From an uncultured bacterium (GTDB taxonomy: Bacteria; Verrucomicrobiota; Kiritimatiellia; CAIKKV01; CAITUY01): a stretch of DNA of 64,000 nt. Location: NCBI GenBank assembly GCA_903908715.1, contig CAIVSY010000078.1, forward strand, positions 1 through 64,000. The letters are read 5' to 3'. A program made the translations under genes and the position numbers. Below the pieces are notes generated by a model that saw only the letters and a program-made list of their open reading frames with translations, made no database searches and was not told the origin of the DNA. Of this stretch, positions 54,178 through 64,000 are shown one piece after another (position 1 is the stretch's first letter; every line of letters begins with the position of its first letter).

Positions 54178-55824
54178 TTAATACATGTCGCCGCCCATGC
54201 CGCCCATCCCGCCGCCACCCGGCGCCGGAGCAGGCTTCTCTTCCTTGGGCAGGTCGGTGATCATGCACTCGGTCGTCAACAGCAGGCCCGCGATGCTGGA
54301 CGCGTTCTGCAGCGCCATGCGGGTCACCTTGGCCGGATCCAGGACACCTTCCTTGATCAGGTCCACATACTGCTGGGTCGCCACGTTGAAGCCCATGGCC
54401 CCCTTCTGCTTCTTGACTTCCTGCACGATCACGGCGCCTTCCAGGCCCGCGTTGTCCACCAGCTGCCGCAACGGGGCTTCCAGGCACCGGCGAATGATGT
54501 CCACGCCGATCTTCTCGTCCCCGACCGCTTCAACCTTGTCCAACGCGCCCAGACAACGCAGCAACGCCACGCCACCACCAGGCACAACGCCTTCCTCAAC
54601 CGCCGCGCGCGTGGCATGCAACGCATCCTCGACACGCGCCTTCTTCTCCTTCATCTCGGTCTCGGTCGCGGCGCCGACATTGATCACGGCCACACCACCG
54701 GCCAGCTTGGCCAGGCGCTCCTGCAGTTTCTCGCGGTCATAATCCGAGGTCGTCTCCTCGATCTGCCGCTTGATCTGCGCCACACGACCCTGGATCGCCG
54801 TCGCCTTGCCGGCGCCTTCGACGATCGTCGTATTTTCCTTGTCCACCGTCACACGCTTCGCGCGGCCAAGGTCATCCATCTTGACGTTTTCCAGCTTGAT
54901 GCCCAGATCCTCCGTCAGGCAGCGGCCGCCGGTCAGGATCGCGATGTCCTCCAGCATGGCCTTGCGGCGGTCGCCGAAGCCCGGCGCCTTGACTGCGCAA
55001 ACCTGGAGAGTACCGCGCAGGCGGTTGACCACCAGCGTGGCCAGAGCTTCGCCTTCCACGTCCTCAGCAATGATCAGCAACGGCTTGCCGGCCTTCGCCA
55101 CGTTCTGCAACAGGGGCAGAAGGTCCTGCAGGTTGGAGATCTTCTTCTCGTGGATCAGCACATAAGCGTCTTCCAGCGAGGCTTCCATCGTCTCCATGTT
55201 GGTGGCGAAGTACGGGCTGATGTAGCCCTTGTCGAACTGCATACCCTCGACCACATCCAGGGTCGTCTCCATCGCCTTGGCTTCCTCGACCGTGATGGTC
55301 CCGTCCTTGCCGACCTTGTCCATCGCGTCCGCGATGATATCGCCGATGGCCTTCTCGCCATTCGCCGAAATGGTCGCCACCTGGGCAATCTCGGTGTGCT
55401 CCTTGACCTTCTTGGCCTGCTTGGCGATCGCTTCCACAATCGCTTCCACAGCCTGGTCAATCCCGCGCTTCAGGCTCATCGGGTTTGCACCGGCCGTCAC
55501 GTTCTTCAACCCCTCGCGGTAGATCGTCTCGGCGAGCAGCGTGGCTGTCGTCGTGCCATCACCGGCGGTGTCACTCGTCTTGCTCGCGACTTCGCGAACC
55601 ATCTGCGCACCCATGTTCTCGAAGGGATCGGGGAGCTCGATCTCCTTGGCCACCGTTACACCGTCCTTGGTGATCGTCGGGGAACCGAACTTCTTGTCCA
55701 GGATCACATTGCGACCGCACGGGCCAAGGGTAACCTTGACGGCGCGGCTCAACTTCTCCACACCACGCAGCATCGCCTGCCGCGCATCACTGTCGTACTT
55801 GAGTTGCTTGCCTTTGTCTGCCAT
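54178..55824 (-). CDS. groL: Chaperonin GroEL
   Basis: The 548-residue chaperonin subunit has [29 protein letters not shown], and the C-terminal [13 protein letters not shown] tail. It forms the 14-subunit folding chamber with GroES. It follows groES by 39 bases. No CIRCE repeat is seen upstream. Confidence 0.98.
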   Translation of the reverse strand: MADKGKQLKYDSDARQAMLRGVEKLSRAVKVTLGPCGRNVILDKKFGSPTITKDGVTVAKEIELPDPFENMGAQMVREVASKTSDTAGDGTTTATLLAETIYREGLKNVTAGANPMSLKRGIDQAVEAIVEAIAKQAKKVKEHTEIAQVATISANGEKAIGDIIADAMDKVGKDGTITVEEAKAMETTLDVVEGMQFDKGYISPYFATNMETMEASLEDAYVLIHEKKISNLQDLLPLLQNVAKAGKPLLIIAEDVEGEALATLVVNRLRGTLQVCAVKAPGFGDRRKAMLEDIAILTGGRCLTEDLGIKLENVKMDDLGRAKRVTVDKENTTIVEGAGKATAIQGRVAQIKRQIEETTSDYDREKLQERLAKLAGGVAVINVGAATETEMKEKKARVEDALHATRAAVEEGVVPGGGVALLRCLGALDKVEAVGDEKIGVDIIRRCLEAPLRQLVDNAGLEGAVIVQEVKKQKGAMGFNVATQQYVDLIKEGVLDPAKVTRMALQNASSIAGLLLTTECMITDLPKEEKPAPAPGGGGMGGMGGDMY

Positions 55825-55863
55825 TTGTTGACTCCTTATTCTCTTCCGTTACCGTATCCGCAC

Positions 55864-56151
55864 TTACTCGACGATGCCGAGAATGTCCTCTTCCCGCATA
55901 ATCTGGTATTCCTTGTCGTCGATCTTGATCTCCGTGCCGCCGTACTTCGGCATCAGGACCGTGTCGCCGACCTTGACCGTGAACGGGATCAGCTTGCCGT
56001 CCTCGTCACGCTTGCCCGTCCCGACCGCGATGACCTTGCCCTGCATGGGCTTTTCCTTCGCGGAGTCCGGGATGATGATCCCCCCCTTGTTGACTTCCTC
56101 CTCTTTCTTCGGCTCGACCAGAACCCGATCAGCCAGTGGTTTTACCTTCAT
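55864..56151 (-). CDS. groES: Co-chaperonin GroES
   Basis: A 95-residue protein, [20 protein letters not shown]..., with the mobile loop [15 protein letters not shown] and the roof-forming C-terminal half ending in DILGIVE. The ATG at 56151 has GAAGG upstream; the frame to 56223 is leader. Confidence 0.97.
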   Translation of the reverse strand: MKVKPLADRVLVEPKKEEEVNKGGIIIPDSAKEKPMQGKVIAVGTGKRDEDGKLIPFTVKVGDTVLMPKYGGTEIKIDDKEYQIMREEDILGIVE

Positions 56152-56238
56152 TACCTTCTTTCTCCTTTCTGTTGTTGCTTGAAACAGGGAAACACTCCCT
56201 TTCACCGGCATGGAAACCGCCATGCCCGTGTTAATTCC

Positions 56239-58164
56239 TCATGATTTCTTCTTCTTGTCGTCCACCATCTCGAAATCAGCATCAATAGCGCCATCCTTGC
56301 CGCCGCCCTCCTGCGCCGACTCCGGACCTTCGGCCGCCCCGCCTTCGGGAGCCGCTCCGCCCCGGTCAGCCTTCGCCTGAGAGTACAACTCGGACGAGAA
56401 GGCCTGCATCGCGTTGTTCAGCCCTTCCACGGCTGACTTGATCGCCTCGCTGTCATCGCCCTTCAGCGCCTCCTTCACCCGCTCCACCGCTTCCGTGACC
56501 GGCCGCTTCTTGTCGTCGGCGATCTTGCTGCCCTGCTCCTTCAGGACCTTCTCGGTCTGATAGACCAGGTTGTCGGCCATGTTACGCGTCTCCGCCGCCT
56601 CGCGCCGCTTGCGGTCCTCGTCGGCATGCGACTCGGCATCCCGCACCATTTCCTTGATTTCCGACTCCGACAGGCCGCTCGAGGCCGTAATCGTGATCTT
56701 CTGCTCACGCCCGGTCCCCAGGTCCTTCGCGGATACATGCAGGATCCCGTTGGCATCGATGTCAAATGTCACCTCGATCTGAGGAACCCCGCGCGAAGCC
56801 GGGGGAATCCCGTCCAGATGGAACCGCCCGATAGTCTTGTTCTGGTCGGCCATCTTGCGCTCACCCTGCAGGACGTGGATCTCCACCGAGGTCTGGTTAT
56901 CCGAAGCCGTGCTGAAAATCTCGGTCTTCTTGGTGGGAATCGTCGTGTTGCGTTCGATCAGCGGCGTAAACACCCGGCCCAGAGTCTCAATCCCCAGCGA
57001 CAGGGGCGTCACATCCAGCAGGAGGACATCCTTGACCTCGCCCTTGAGAATCCCGCTCTGGATGGCTGCACCCACCGCCACCACCTCGTCGGGGTTCACC
57101 CCCTTGTGAGGCTCCCTGCTGAACAGCTTGCCCGCCATCTCCTGAACCTTGGGCATACGGGTCATGCCGCCCACCAGCACCACCTCGTCCACCTTGTCCA
57201 GCCCCGCATCCCTCATGCAATTACGCACCGGGCTGACCGTCCGTTCAACCAACGTCTCCACCAACTGCTCCAGTTTCGCGCGCGACAGGGAAACATTCAG
57301 GTGCTTCGGCCCCGATGCATCCGCGGTAATGAAAGGCAGGTTGATTTCCGTCTGCTGCGAGCTCGACAGCTCGCACTTGGCCTTCTCCGCAGCCTCCTTG
57401 AGCCGCTGCATCGCCATGGGGTCTTTCGACAGGTCGATGCCCTGCTCTTTCTTGAATTCCGCCCCAAGCCACAGCATCACGGCATGATCGAAATCATCAC
57501 CGCCCAAATGCGTGTCGCCGTTGGTCGCCTTGACTTCGAATACCCCCTCGCCAATGTCCAGCACGGAGATGTCGAACGTACCACCTCCCAGGTCGTACAC
57601 CGCGATCTTCTCATCCTTCTTCTTGTCGAGCCCATACGCCAACGACGCCGCAGTGGGCTCATTGATGATGCGCAGGACTTCCAGCCCCGCAATCCGTCCC
57701 GCATCCTTGGTGGCCTGCCGCTGGCTGTCGTTGAAATAAGCCGGAACCGTAATCACCGCCTGCGTGATCTTCTCGCCCAGATACGCCTCGGCATCGAGCT
57801 TCATCTTGGCCAGAATCATCGAGGAAATCTCAGGCGGGGAATATACGTCATTCCCGATCTGCACATGCGCGTCCCCGTTCTTGGCCCGCACCACCTTGTA
57901 GGGAACCAGCGAAATCTCGCGCGCCACCTCGTCAAACTTCCGCCCCATGAAGCGCTTGATGGAATAAACCGTGTTCGTCGGATTTGTGATCGCCTGGCGC
58001 TTCGCCGCCTGCCCTACCAAACGCTCGCCCGTCTTCGAAAAAGCCACAATCGACGGCGTCGTCCTCATCCCCTCCGCATTGGGAATCACAACCGGCTCAC
58101 CACCCTCCATCACCGCCATACAGGAGTTGGTTGTTCCTAAATCAATTCCTATTACCTTGGCCAT
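56239..58164 (-). CDS. dnaK: Molecular chaperone DnaK (Hsp70)
   Basis: A 641-residue Hsp70. The N-terminus is [29 protein letters not shown] and [13 protein letters not shown] lie in the ATPase domain; a substrate-binding domain and a Gly-rich, Lys-rich tail follow. AAAGGAG lies ahead of the ATG. GrpE, DnaJ and HrcA are not in the window. Confidence 0.98.
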   Translation of the reverse strand: MAKVIGIDLGTTNSCMAVMEGGEPVVIPNAEGMRTTPSIVAFSKTGERLVGQAAKRQAITNPTNTVYSIKRFMGRKFDEVAREISLVPYKVVRAKNGDAHVQIGNDVYSPPEISSMILAKMKLDAEAYLGEKITQAVITVPAYFNDSQRQATKDAGRIAGLEVLRIINEPTAASLAYGLDKKKDEKIAVYDLGGGTFDISVLDIGEGVFEVKATNGDTHLGGDDFDHAVMLWLGAEFKKEQGIDLSKDPMAMQRLKEAAEKAKCELSSSQQTEINLPFITADASGPKHLNVSLSRAKLEQLVETLVERTVSPVRNCMRDAGLDKVDEVVLVGGMTRMPKVQEMAGKLFSREPHKGVNPDEVVAVGAAIQSGILKGEVKDVLLLDVTPLSLGIETLGRVFTPLIERNTTIPTKKTEIFSTASDNQTSVEIHVLQGERKMADQNKTIGRFHLDGIPPASRGVPQIEVTFDIDANGILHVSAKDLGTGREQKITITASSGLSESEIKEMVRDAESHADEDRKRREAAETRNMADNLVYQTEKVLKEQGSKIADDKKRPVTEAVERVKEALKGDDSEAIKSAVEGLNNAMQAFSSELYSQAKADRGGAAPEGGAAEGPESAQEGGGKDGAIDADFEMVDDKKKKS

Positions 58165-58546
58165 ATACCGCTCCTTTCAACCCCTCAGCCAAACATCCAT
58201 CATCCCATTCCGGGTTACTCTTCCTCATTTTGCCGCCAAATTACCTAGCAATAGGCGTGCCATGATGAATCTTAAAACAACTATAAAACGACATAACCAA
58301 TTGCTTATTAAACTATTAAGAATATTTTTGTCTTCTTACAAAGTCCACAACTCTCACTAATGTGCGCCATTGTGTCGCATCTACACCTGGATAGGGACGG
58401 GAATCCAGACGCCTTGTCGCAGTTGCACGTCATTGGCAGGCACGTGCAGTCGAGGAAGGGATTCCCCCAGCTTTGCTTGCCCACCCGCTTCATTTTTGGT
58501 TTCATGCCACCACAGGCGCGAACCTGTCAAAAAAAGGAAGGTCGTT
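58165..58546. other. Intergenic region between dnaK and pilT, AT-rich in part
   Basis: The part at 58260-58350 is clearly more AT-rich than its surroundings and probably holds promoters for dnaK (minus) or pilT (plus); I see no consensus CIRCE. A minus-strand frame (58308-58505) could encode 65 residues with eight cysteines, without a good ribosome binding site. Confidence 0.5.
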
Positions 58547-59641
58547 ATGTTTGATGTCGACAACCTGTTACGGCAAGCCGTGGAACTCCGCGCATCCGAT
58601 ATTCACCTGAAAGCCGGCCAGAAGCCGTTCATGCGCCAGCACAGCACCCTTGTCGAATTGGGCGACACCGAGATGACCCCCGAGGATGTCTACGCCGCGA
58701 TCGATACCGTCCTCCCCGATTACATGAAGGAAGCCTATGCCACACAGCATGAGGCGGATTTCTCCCATACCGTCGAAGGGGCCGGCCGTTTCCGCGTCAA
58801 TGCCTTCAAGTCGCAGGGGCTCCCCGCCCTGGCGTTCCGCCATGTTAAGACCAAGGTCCCCTCGTTTGACGACCTGAACCTGCCGCCGGCCCTGGCCAGG
58901 ATCGCCGGCGCCCAGCGCGGCATTGTCATCATCAGCGGAGCCACCGGCAGTGGAAAGTCAACCACATTGGCCGCTATGCTGAATTACATGAATGAAACCG
59001 AGCGGTTAAGGGTCATCACAATCGAGGACCCCATCGAATACCTCTTCCCCGACAAGCAGTGCATCATTTCGCAAAGGGAAGTGGGCCTCGACACCTTGAG
59101 TTTCCAGGCCGCCCTGAAGCACATCCTGCGTCAGGATCCGGATGTCATTGTCATCGGCGAAATGCGCGATCAGGTCACCTTCCGGACCGCTTTGGCGGCT
59201 GCGGAAACCGGTCACCTCGTCCTGACGACCCTGCACTCGAGCACAGCCGCAGTGGCCGTGCATCGCCTGCTGGAATTCTTCCCCGCGAACGAGTGGGACC
59301 AGGTACGGCTGAATATCGCCAGCAACCTGCTCTCCGTCGTCTGCCAGCGCCTGCTCAAGGGAAGCCAGGGAGGAGTCGTCCCCGCAGTGGAAATCCTGAT
59401 CAACACCCCGACGGTGCGCAAGCTCCTGGAGAAAAACCGCATGGAAATCCTGCCTGCCGCCATCGAAACCGGCGTGGATGACGGCATGCAGACGTTCAAC
59501 CAGTCCATCTATAACCTGATCAAGGCGGGTATGATCTCGCAGGAGGAAGGCATGACGTACGCCACAAACCCGCAGGCCTTGCGCATGAACCTGCAGGGAA
59601 TCTTCCTGGACGAGTCGCGCCGTATCCTCTCCACCGTCTAA
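58547..59641 (+). CDS. pilT: Type IV pilus retraction ATPase PilT
   Basis: The 364-residue ATPase has Walker A GATGSGKSTT, ITIEDPIEYLF, ISQREVGLDT, RQDPDVIVIGEMRD, and GHLVLTTLHSS. It powers pilus retraction. AAGGAAGG precedes the ATG; the frame open upstream to 58370 is not needed. Confidence 0.95.
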   Translation: MFDVDNLLRQAVELRASDIHLKAGQKPFMRQHSTLVELGDTEMTPEDVYAAIDTVLPDYMKEAYATQHEADFSHTVEGAGRFRVNAFKSQGLPALAFRHVKTKVPSFDDLNLPPALARIAGAQRGIVIISGATGSGKSTTLAAMLNYMNETERLRVITIEDPIEYLFPDKQCIISQREVGLDTLSFQAALKHILRQDPDVIVIGEMRDQVTFRTALAAAETGHLVLTTLHSSTAAVAVHRLLEFFPANEWDQVRLNIASNLLSVVCQRLLKGSQGGVVPAVEILINTPTVRKLLEKNRMEILPAAIETGVDDGMQTFNQSIYNLIKAGMISQEEGMTYATNPQALRMNLQGIFLDESRRILSTV

Positions 59642-59644
59642 GCC

Positions 59645-60529
59645 ATGCCTCCCTTCGCAACAAACCTTTCCCCGCCGGCAGAAGGCAAGCCGGTCAAGGA
59701 ACTGGCCCTGCTGGCCGGCAAAGGGGATTATCCGCTCCTGCTCGCCCAGTCCGCCCGGCGGCAGGGAGTGGAACGGATCGTCGCAGTCGCTTTCCGACGC
59801 GAGACGGATCGCGCCATCACGCGTTACGTTGATGAAACCCACTGGGTCTACCTCGGCCAGTTGCAGGCCCTGCTCGACGCCTTTCGGAAGACAGGCATCC
59901 GGCACGCTGTCATGGCGGGCCAGATCACGCCCACCCATCTTTTCAACCTGCGGCTGGACCGCGCCGCCCTTGCCATGCTGGCCCGCCTGCGGGAACGGAA
60001 CGCCCATACCATCTTCGGCGCCTTCTGTGATGAACTGAAGGGAATCGGCCTTGAACTCCTGCCGGCGTATCTGTTCATGGAGGACGCCATGCCGTCCGCA
60101 GGCCTCATTGCCCAACGCCCCCCTTCCCCCGAGGAGGATGCGGATATCGCCCTCGGCATCGAGGTGGCCAAGGCCACGAGCGGCATTGAAATCGGGCAAA
60201 CGGTGGTCATCAAGCGCGGCACAATTCTCGCTGTCGAGGCCTTCGAAGGCACCGATGAAGCCATCCTGCGCGCCGCACGGCTCGGGGGTCCCGGCATCGT
60301 CGTAGTAAAGGTAGCCAAGCAAGGACACGATATGCGGTTTGACATCCCTGTCATCGGAACCAGAACGTTGAAAACCCTCCGGAAGGCACGCGCCGCCGTG
60401 CTGGCCGTGGAAGCCGGCAGAACCATCCTCCTCGCACGGGAGGAATTGGCCCGGCAGGCGGACCGGATAAACCTCTGCTTTACCGCCGTGCCCACCGTGG
60501 ATTCCAAGACCGCGAAAACCGGCGACTGA
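59645..60529 (+). CDS. lpxI: UDP-2,3-diacylglucosamine pyrophosphatase LpxI
   Basis: A 294-residue DUF1009 protein: LALLAGKGDYPLLLAQSARRQG and GIEIGQTVVIKRGTILAVEAFEGTDE are LpxI motifs. It hydrolyses UDP-diacyl-GlcN to lipid X in lipid A synthesis, replacing LpxH. It lies three bases after pilT and ahead of lpxB. Confidence 0.93.
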   Translation: MPPFATNLSPPAEGKPVKELALLAGKGDYPLLLAQSARRQGVERIVAVAFRRETDRAITRYVDETHWVYLGQLQALLDAFRKTGIRHAVMAGQITPTHLFNLRLDRAALAMLARLRERNAHTIFGAFCDELKGIGLELLPAYLFMEDAMPSAGLIAQRPPSPEEDADIALGIEVAKATSGIEIGQTVVIKRGTILAVEAFEGTDEAILRAARLGGPGIVVVKVAKQGHDMRFDIPVIGTRTLKTLRKARAAVLAVEAGRTILLAREELARQADRINLCFTAVPTVDSKTAKTGD

Positions 60530-60550
60530 CCCCTTTCAACAGGAGGCCGT

Positions 60551-61504
60551 ATGTCAAACCCGCAGAAACTGAAGGTCGGAGTCACAGGGGTCGGAAGCCT
60601 CGGACAGTGGCATGCCCGCGTCTATTCCGAACTGCCCCATGCGGAACTGGTCGGCGTGCACGACGTGAATGAGGAACGGGCACGGGAAATCGCCAAACGC
60701 TATCACACCCGGGCCTTTACCTCGCTGGATGAACTGGCCGCTGCCGTGGATGCCATGAGCGTGGTGGTCCCATCTGACCAGCACCGTGAAGTCGCATGCC
60801 GCCTCATGGAAAAGAATGTTCACCTGCTCGTGGAAAAACCGATTGCCTCAACCACCGCCGATGCCGAGGCTATGGTGAAAACTGCACAGGAACGCGACCT
60901 GATCCTGCAGGTTGGACATGTCGAACGATTCAACCCCGTCCTGAACGTCCTGGAGGAAGTACTCACGGAACCCCGCTTCATCGAGGCCGTCCGGCCCGCA
61001 CCCTACCCCCCGCCCCGGGAAGGCATGCATCCGCGCGGAACCGAAGTAAGCGTCATCCTCGACCTGATGATCCACGACCTGGAAATCATCCTGCACCTTG
61101 TCCGTTCCCGCGTGAACCATTTCCACGCGGTGGGAGTGCCCGTCCTGAGCACGAGCGAGGATATCGCCAATGTCCGGCTTTCGTTTGACAACGGTTGCGT
61201 GGCGAATGTCACCGCCAGCCGCATCAGCCAGGAACGCACCCGCAAGATCCGCGTTTTCCAGACAGACACCTACGTCTCGCTGGATTATGAAAAGCAGTCG
61301 GGTCACCTTTTTCGCAAGCAGGGCGGCGCCATCAGCCGCGGGGAAGTGCCAGTCGAAAAGGGGGAACCCCTATTCAATGAACTCTTCTCGTTCACCCGGT
61401 GCGTGCTGGATCGCAGCCAGCCGCTTGTCAGCGGCCGGCACGCCGCTGATGCGTTGAGCCTGGCCGTGGCAATCTGCCAGCACATCCGTCAGGGCGGATC
61501 ATGA
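60551..61504 (+). CDS. Gfo/Idh/MocA-family oxidoreductase
   Basis: The 317-residue protein has an N-terminal Rossmann domain (VGVTGVGSLGQWHARVY) and a GFO_IDH_MocA C-terminal domain with VEKPIASTTADAEAM. It is between lpxI and lpxB and overlaps lpxB by four bases. A sugar-nucleotide step in lipid A is likely, for example a GnnA-like 3-dehydrogenase; no GnnB partner is in the window, so this is speculative. Confidence 0.88.
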   Translation: MSNPQKLKVGVTGVGSLGQWHARVYSELPHAELVGVHDVNEERAREIAKRYHTRAFTSLDELAAAVDAMSVVVPSDQHREVACRLMEKNVHLLVEKPIASTTADAEAMVKTAQERDLILQVGHVERFNPVLNVLEEVLTEPRFIEAVRPAPYPPPREGMHPRGTEVSVILDLMIHDLEIILHLVRSRVNHFHAVGVPVLSTSEDIANVRLSFDNGCVANVTASRISQERTRKIRVFQTDTYVSLDYEKQSGHLFRKQGGAISRGEVPVEKGEPLFNELFSFTRCVLDRSQPLVSGRHAADALSLAVAICQHIRQGGS

Positions 61505-62661
61505 GCCAACCCCGCATGATTCTGATCATCGCGGGCGAGGTTTCGGGCGACATGCACGCCGCCAGCCTGGTCCGGGAACTGCAGCGACTTCTGCCAAGCA
61601 CCCGTTTCTGCGGCATTGGCGGGGAACGCATGAGAGCCCTTGGCGTGGAAACCCTTTTCGACGTCCGCCAGATGGCCGTCATGGGTTTCACGGAAGTCAT
61701 CCGACGCCTCCCGTTCTTCCGCAGGGCCTTTCAGGACACCCTTGCCATGGCGCTGGAAAGAAAACCGGACGCTGTCATCCTCGTGGATTATCCCGGGTTC
61801 AACCTGCGGTTTGCGGAACGCACGCACGCCGCCGGCTTGAAAACCTTCTACTATATCTGTCCCCAGGTGTGGGCATGGAACCGGCGCAGGATCCCACGAA
61901 TGGCGGCCATTGTGGACATCCTCCTGGCGATCTTCCCGTTCGAGAAGCAGGTCTTCGCGGGAACACCCCTGCGCGTGGAATTCGTCGGTCACCCCCTGGT
62001 GGACGAAATCCGCGAATCCCTCGCCGAGCCGTTAAGCCCCATCGCCTGGCAGGGTACGCCGCGGATCGCGCTCCTGCCGGGAAGCCGCACACAGGAAATC
62101 CGCCGGATTCTGCCTTGTCTCTGCGCGGCCGCGGCCCGGATCGGGCAGACACTCCCGGGCGCATCTTTCGCCATCCCGACGCCCGCTCCCGATACCGCGA
62201 AACTGGTGGAGGCCATCCTGGCCGGCCTGCCGGAAAAACCGGAACGCTTGACCATCGTGCCGGGCGGCACACGCCAGGTCCTGCGTCAGGCCCGCGCCGC
62301 TCTCGTGACTTCCGGGACCGCCACCCTGGAGGCGGCACTGCTGATGTGCCCCACCGTTGTGGTCTATCGCACGTCCCCGCTGACCTACTTCCTGGGCCGG
62401 CGACTCGTGCGGGTCCCGTACATCGGGATTGTCAACGTCATTGCCGGACGGAAGATCTGCCCCGAATGCATCCAGCAGGAAGCCACCGCCGAAAAGCTGG
62501 CTTCCGAACTGATCCCCCTTCTGGAGGAGGGGCGGCCGCGCCAGGAAATGCTCCGCGGATTCGAGGAGGTCACTGAACTTCTGGGAAAAGGCGGCGCTGC
62601 AGGCCGGGCGGCGGCCATCATCGCCGCCTCGCTGGATTCACCCACGCCGGACAAAAGGTGA
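61501..62661 (+). CDS. lpxB: Lipid A disaccharide synthase LpxB
   Basis: The 386-residue GT19 enzyme joins lipid X and UDP-diacyl-GlcN. Motifs are IIAGEVSGDMHAASLVREL, FCGIGGERM, VDYPGFNLRFAER, YYICPQVWAWNRRRI, and LPGSRTQEIRRILP. It starts inside the end of the oxidoreductase (ATGA). Confidence 0.96.
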   Translation: MSQPRMILIIAGEVSGDMHAASLVRELQRLLPSTRFCGIGGERMRALGVETLFDVRQMAVMGFTEVIRRLPFFRRAFQDTLAMALERKPDAVILVDYPGFNLRFAERTHAAGLKTFYYICPQVWAWNRRRIPRMAAIVDILLAIFPFEKQVFAGTPLRVEFVGHPLVDEIRESLAEPLSPIAWQGTPRIALLPGSRTQEIRRILPCLCAAAARIGQTLPGASFAIPTPAPDTAKLVEAILAGLPEKPERLTIVPGGTRQVLRQARAALVTSGTATLEAALLMCPTVVVYRTSPLTYFLGRRLVRVPYIGIVNVIAGRKICPECIQQEATAEKLASELIPLLEEGRPRQEMLRGFEEVTELLGKGGAAGRAAAIIAASLDSPTPDKR

Positions 62662-63977
62662 ATGGAATCATGCCGGCTTTAACCCTCACCTTGTGCTCGT
62701 TTGCCATCATCCTGCTGCTCAGCCGGCTGAAGGCCCCACTCTGGGCCGCGATCTCAACCGGCACCATCGCCCTTGGCCTCTTCTTCGGAGCCACCCCCCT
62801 GGAGATCGCCCGCGTCGCCTTCACCGGCGCCACGCGAAGCACCTCTATCGGCCTGCTCCTCGTCATGGCCTTGCTGATGGCTTTCTCGGAATCACTCCGG
62901 CAGACCGGGCGACTGGAAAAGGTCGTCGAGTCCGTCAACGCCTTCTTCCGCCGCCCGGCCATTACCCTCGCCGCCCTGCCCGCACTGATCGGCCTGCTCC
63001 CGATGCCGGGCGGCGCTCTTTTCTCCGCCCCAATGGTGCGCCAGGCAGCCGGCGAAAAACCGCCGGACGGGAATCTCCTCTCCGCCCTGAATTACTGGTG
63101 GCGGCATATCTGGGAACACTGGTGGCCCATGTATCCCGGCGTAATCCTGGCCATGACCCTCACCAGCAGCAGCCTCATGGAATTCATCGCCTATCAATTC
63201 CCGCTTTGCCTTGGCATGGCCCTCACCGGCCTGCTCATCGTCCGCTCCCTGCATCCGGACATGCATCGAGTGCTGCCCCCTGCACCCCCGGGAACCTTCC
63301 GCAGGCTCGTCACGGCCATCGCACCAATTGGTTGCGTCCTGGTTCTCTGGTTCGCTGCGGATTTCGGCATCAAGACAGGAGCCCGCCTGCAACCGGTCCG
63401 GTTCCAGGCCCTGTCCCCAGGCCTGCAACAACTGGCAACCAAGTTTGCGCCCCTGCTCCTGGGCCTTGTGGGCAGTCTCGTCGTAACCCTGGTTCCAAGC
63501 CGCCTCCCATTCCGCAAAGTCATCCGCCTGTTCGGCGGCAAGGAAACCCTCCCCCTGCTCGGACTCGTGCTGAGCGTCATGATCTACCAGCAGATGTTGA
63601 CCCATGTGAACGCGGCCCAGCGAATCGGACAGGAATTGACCGACCGCAATGTCCCCCTGACTTCTGTGGTCATTGCCCTGCCGTTCATCGCCGGAATGCT
63701 GACCGGCATTGCCTTTGGATTTGTCGGCGTCAGCTTTCCGATCGTCCTGAGCCTGGTTGCCGGCATACCCGACACCCCGATGCGGCCTTATGTTGTTCTG
63801 GCCTATGCCAGCGGGCACATCGGAATGATGCTAAGCCCGATCCATCTTTGTTACGTGGTCAGCAACCGGTATTTCGGCGCCTCCTTCGGTTCCACGTACC
63901 GGTATATCGGCCTGCCCAGCCTGCTGATGGCCCTTCTGGCCGGCGCCTACTTCCTGATCCTCCGGTGGACCCTCTAG
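62658..63977 (+). CDS. DUF401-family membrane permease
   Basis: The 439-residue protein has about ten to twelve membrane helices. LIGLLPMPGGALFSAPMVRQA is the DUF401 signature. It probably moves an anion or small organic acid; the substrate is unknown. GTG at 62658 overlaps the lpxB stop; ATG at 62670 is another possible start. The coding frame is complete, ending 23 bases before the window end. Confidence 0.85.
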   Translation: MNGIMPALTLTLCSFAIILLLSRLKAPLWAAISTGTIALGLFFGATPLEIARVAFTGATRSTSIGLLLVMALLMAFSESLRQTGRLEKVVESVNAFFRRPAITLAALPALIGLLPMPGGALFSAPMVRQAAGEKPPDGNLLSALNYWWRHIWEHWWPMYPGVILAMTLTSSSLMEFIAYQFPLCLGMALTGLLIVRSLHPDMHRVLPPAPPGTFRRLVTAIAPIGCVLVLWFAADFGIKTGARLQPVRFQALSPGLQQLATKFAPLLLGLVGSLVVTLVPSRLPFRKVIRLFGGKETLPLLGLVLSVMIYQQMLTHVNAAQRIGQELTDRNVPLTSVVIALPFIAGMLTGIAFGFVGVSFPIVLSLVAGIPDTPMRPYVVLAYASGHIGMMLSPIHLCYVVSNRYFGASFGSTYRYIGLPSLLMALLAGAYFLILRWTL

Positions 63978-64000
63978 CGCCCCATCCCAGACGTCGCTGA

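Noticed and set aside
56152-56238. CIRCE operator upstream of groES
   Set aside because: No TTAGCACTC-N9-GAGTGCTAA repeat, even degenerate, was found; AACACTCCC alone is not enough.
54058-56244. A 728-codon plus-strand open frame opposite groEL/groES
   Set aside because: It is a shadow of the GC-rich, highly conserved groEL frame; the product is low-complexity, Arg/His-rich and matches nothing.
56626-58140. A 504-codon plus-strand open frame opposite dnaK
   Set aside because: Shadow frame of dnaK; Arg/His-rich translation without domains.

Overview
The window looks like a chromosomal segment of a GC-rich, Gram-negative bacterium, most likely of the PVC superphylum (Kiritimatiellota, Lentisphaerota or a relative). 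The evidence is lipid A genes (an LpxL-type acyltransferase, lpxI, lpxB), an OmpA-type outer-membrane protein with thrombospondin type-3 repeats, a V-type ATPase operon in the chlamydial order E-DUF2764-A-B-D-I-K, and a helix-turn-helix/EIIA fusion protein. The phylum is an inference from gene content, not a measurement. Nothing looks like a prophage, CRISPR array or transposon; the window is mostly housekeeping genes with a few unusual modules.

Layout. 1-1.2 kb: 3' end of the primary sigma factor gene and a membrane-anchored RRM protein. 1.2-9.3 kb (minus): an operon led by an HTH-EIIA regulator and encoding six complex-I/Hyf-like subunits. Its large subunit has lost the cysteines that bind NiFe, so it is probably an Ehr-type complex of unknown substrate rather than a hydrogenase. 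9.4-16.6 kb: tRNA-Arg, serC, nrdR with a coupled unknown gene, a Tat-type amidase, purC, a Nudix protein, an LpxL-type acyltransferase and an OmpA protein. 16.7-18.4 kb: efp and epmA. 18.3-26.2 kb (minus): a tight gene string rarA-fthC-rny-ymdB-xseA-xseB-oppD-oppF, preceded by a possible 6S-like RNA. 26.8-29.1 kb: a secreted six-EF-hand protein coupled to an unusual secreted subtilase. 29.2-36.9 kb: a palindromic repeat, a nitrilase-like enzyme, tmRNA, gph, a PAS/PP2C phosphatase, smc and an inositol-phosphatase family gene. 37.2-41.7 kb (minus): ispD, a metallophosphoesterase, an alkaline-phosphatase-fold enzyme and a large exported protein. 41.8-49.0 kb (minus): the V-ATPase. 49.2-53.1 kb: DUF362, YgiQ-type radical SAM and a membrane TPR protein. 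53.1-58.2 kb (minus): dnaK, groES, groEL, rpoZ, smpB, tatA. 58.5-64 kb: pilT, lpxI, a Gfo/Idh/MocA oxidoreductase, lpxB and a DUF401 permease.

How the genes fit together. tmRNA and SmpB are both present and form the ribosome-rescue pair. EF-P carries the modifiable lysine, and its lysyl-transferase EpmA is next door. RNase Y and YmdB are adjacent. The amidase carries a twin-arginine signal, and tatA is encoded in the same window. The V-ATPase rotor subunit keeps residues that match the Na+ site of the Enterococcus hirae enzyme. Together with the Ehr-like complex this points to ion-gradient energy metabolism. The most promising undescribed system is the EIIA-led, cysteine-less Hyf-like complex.
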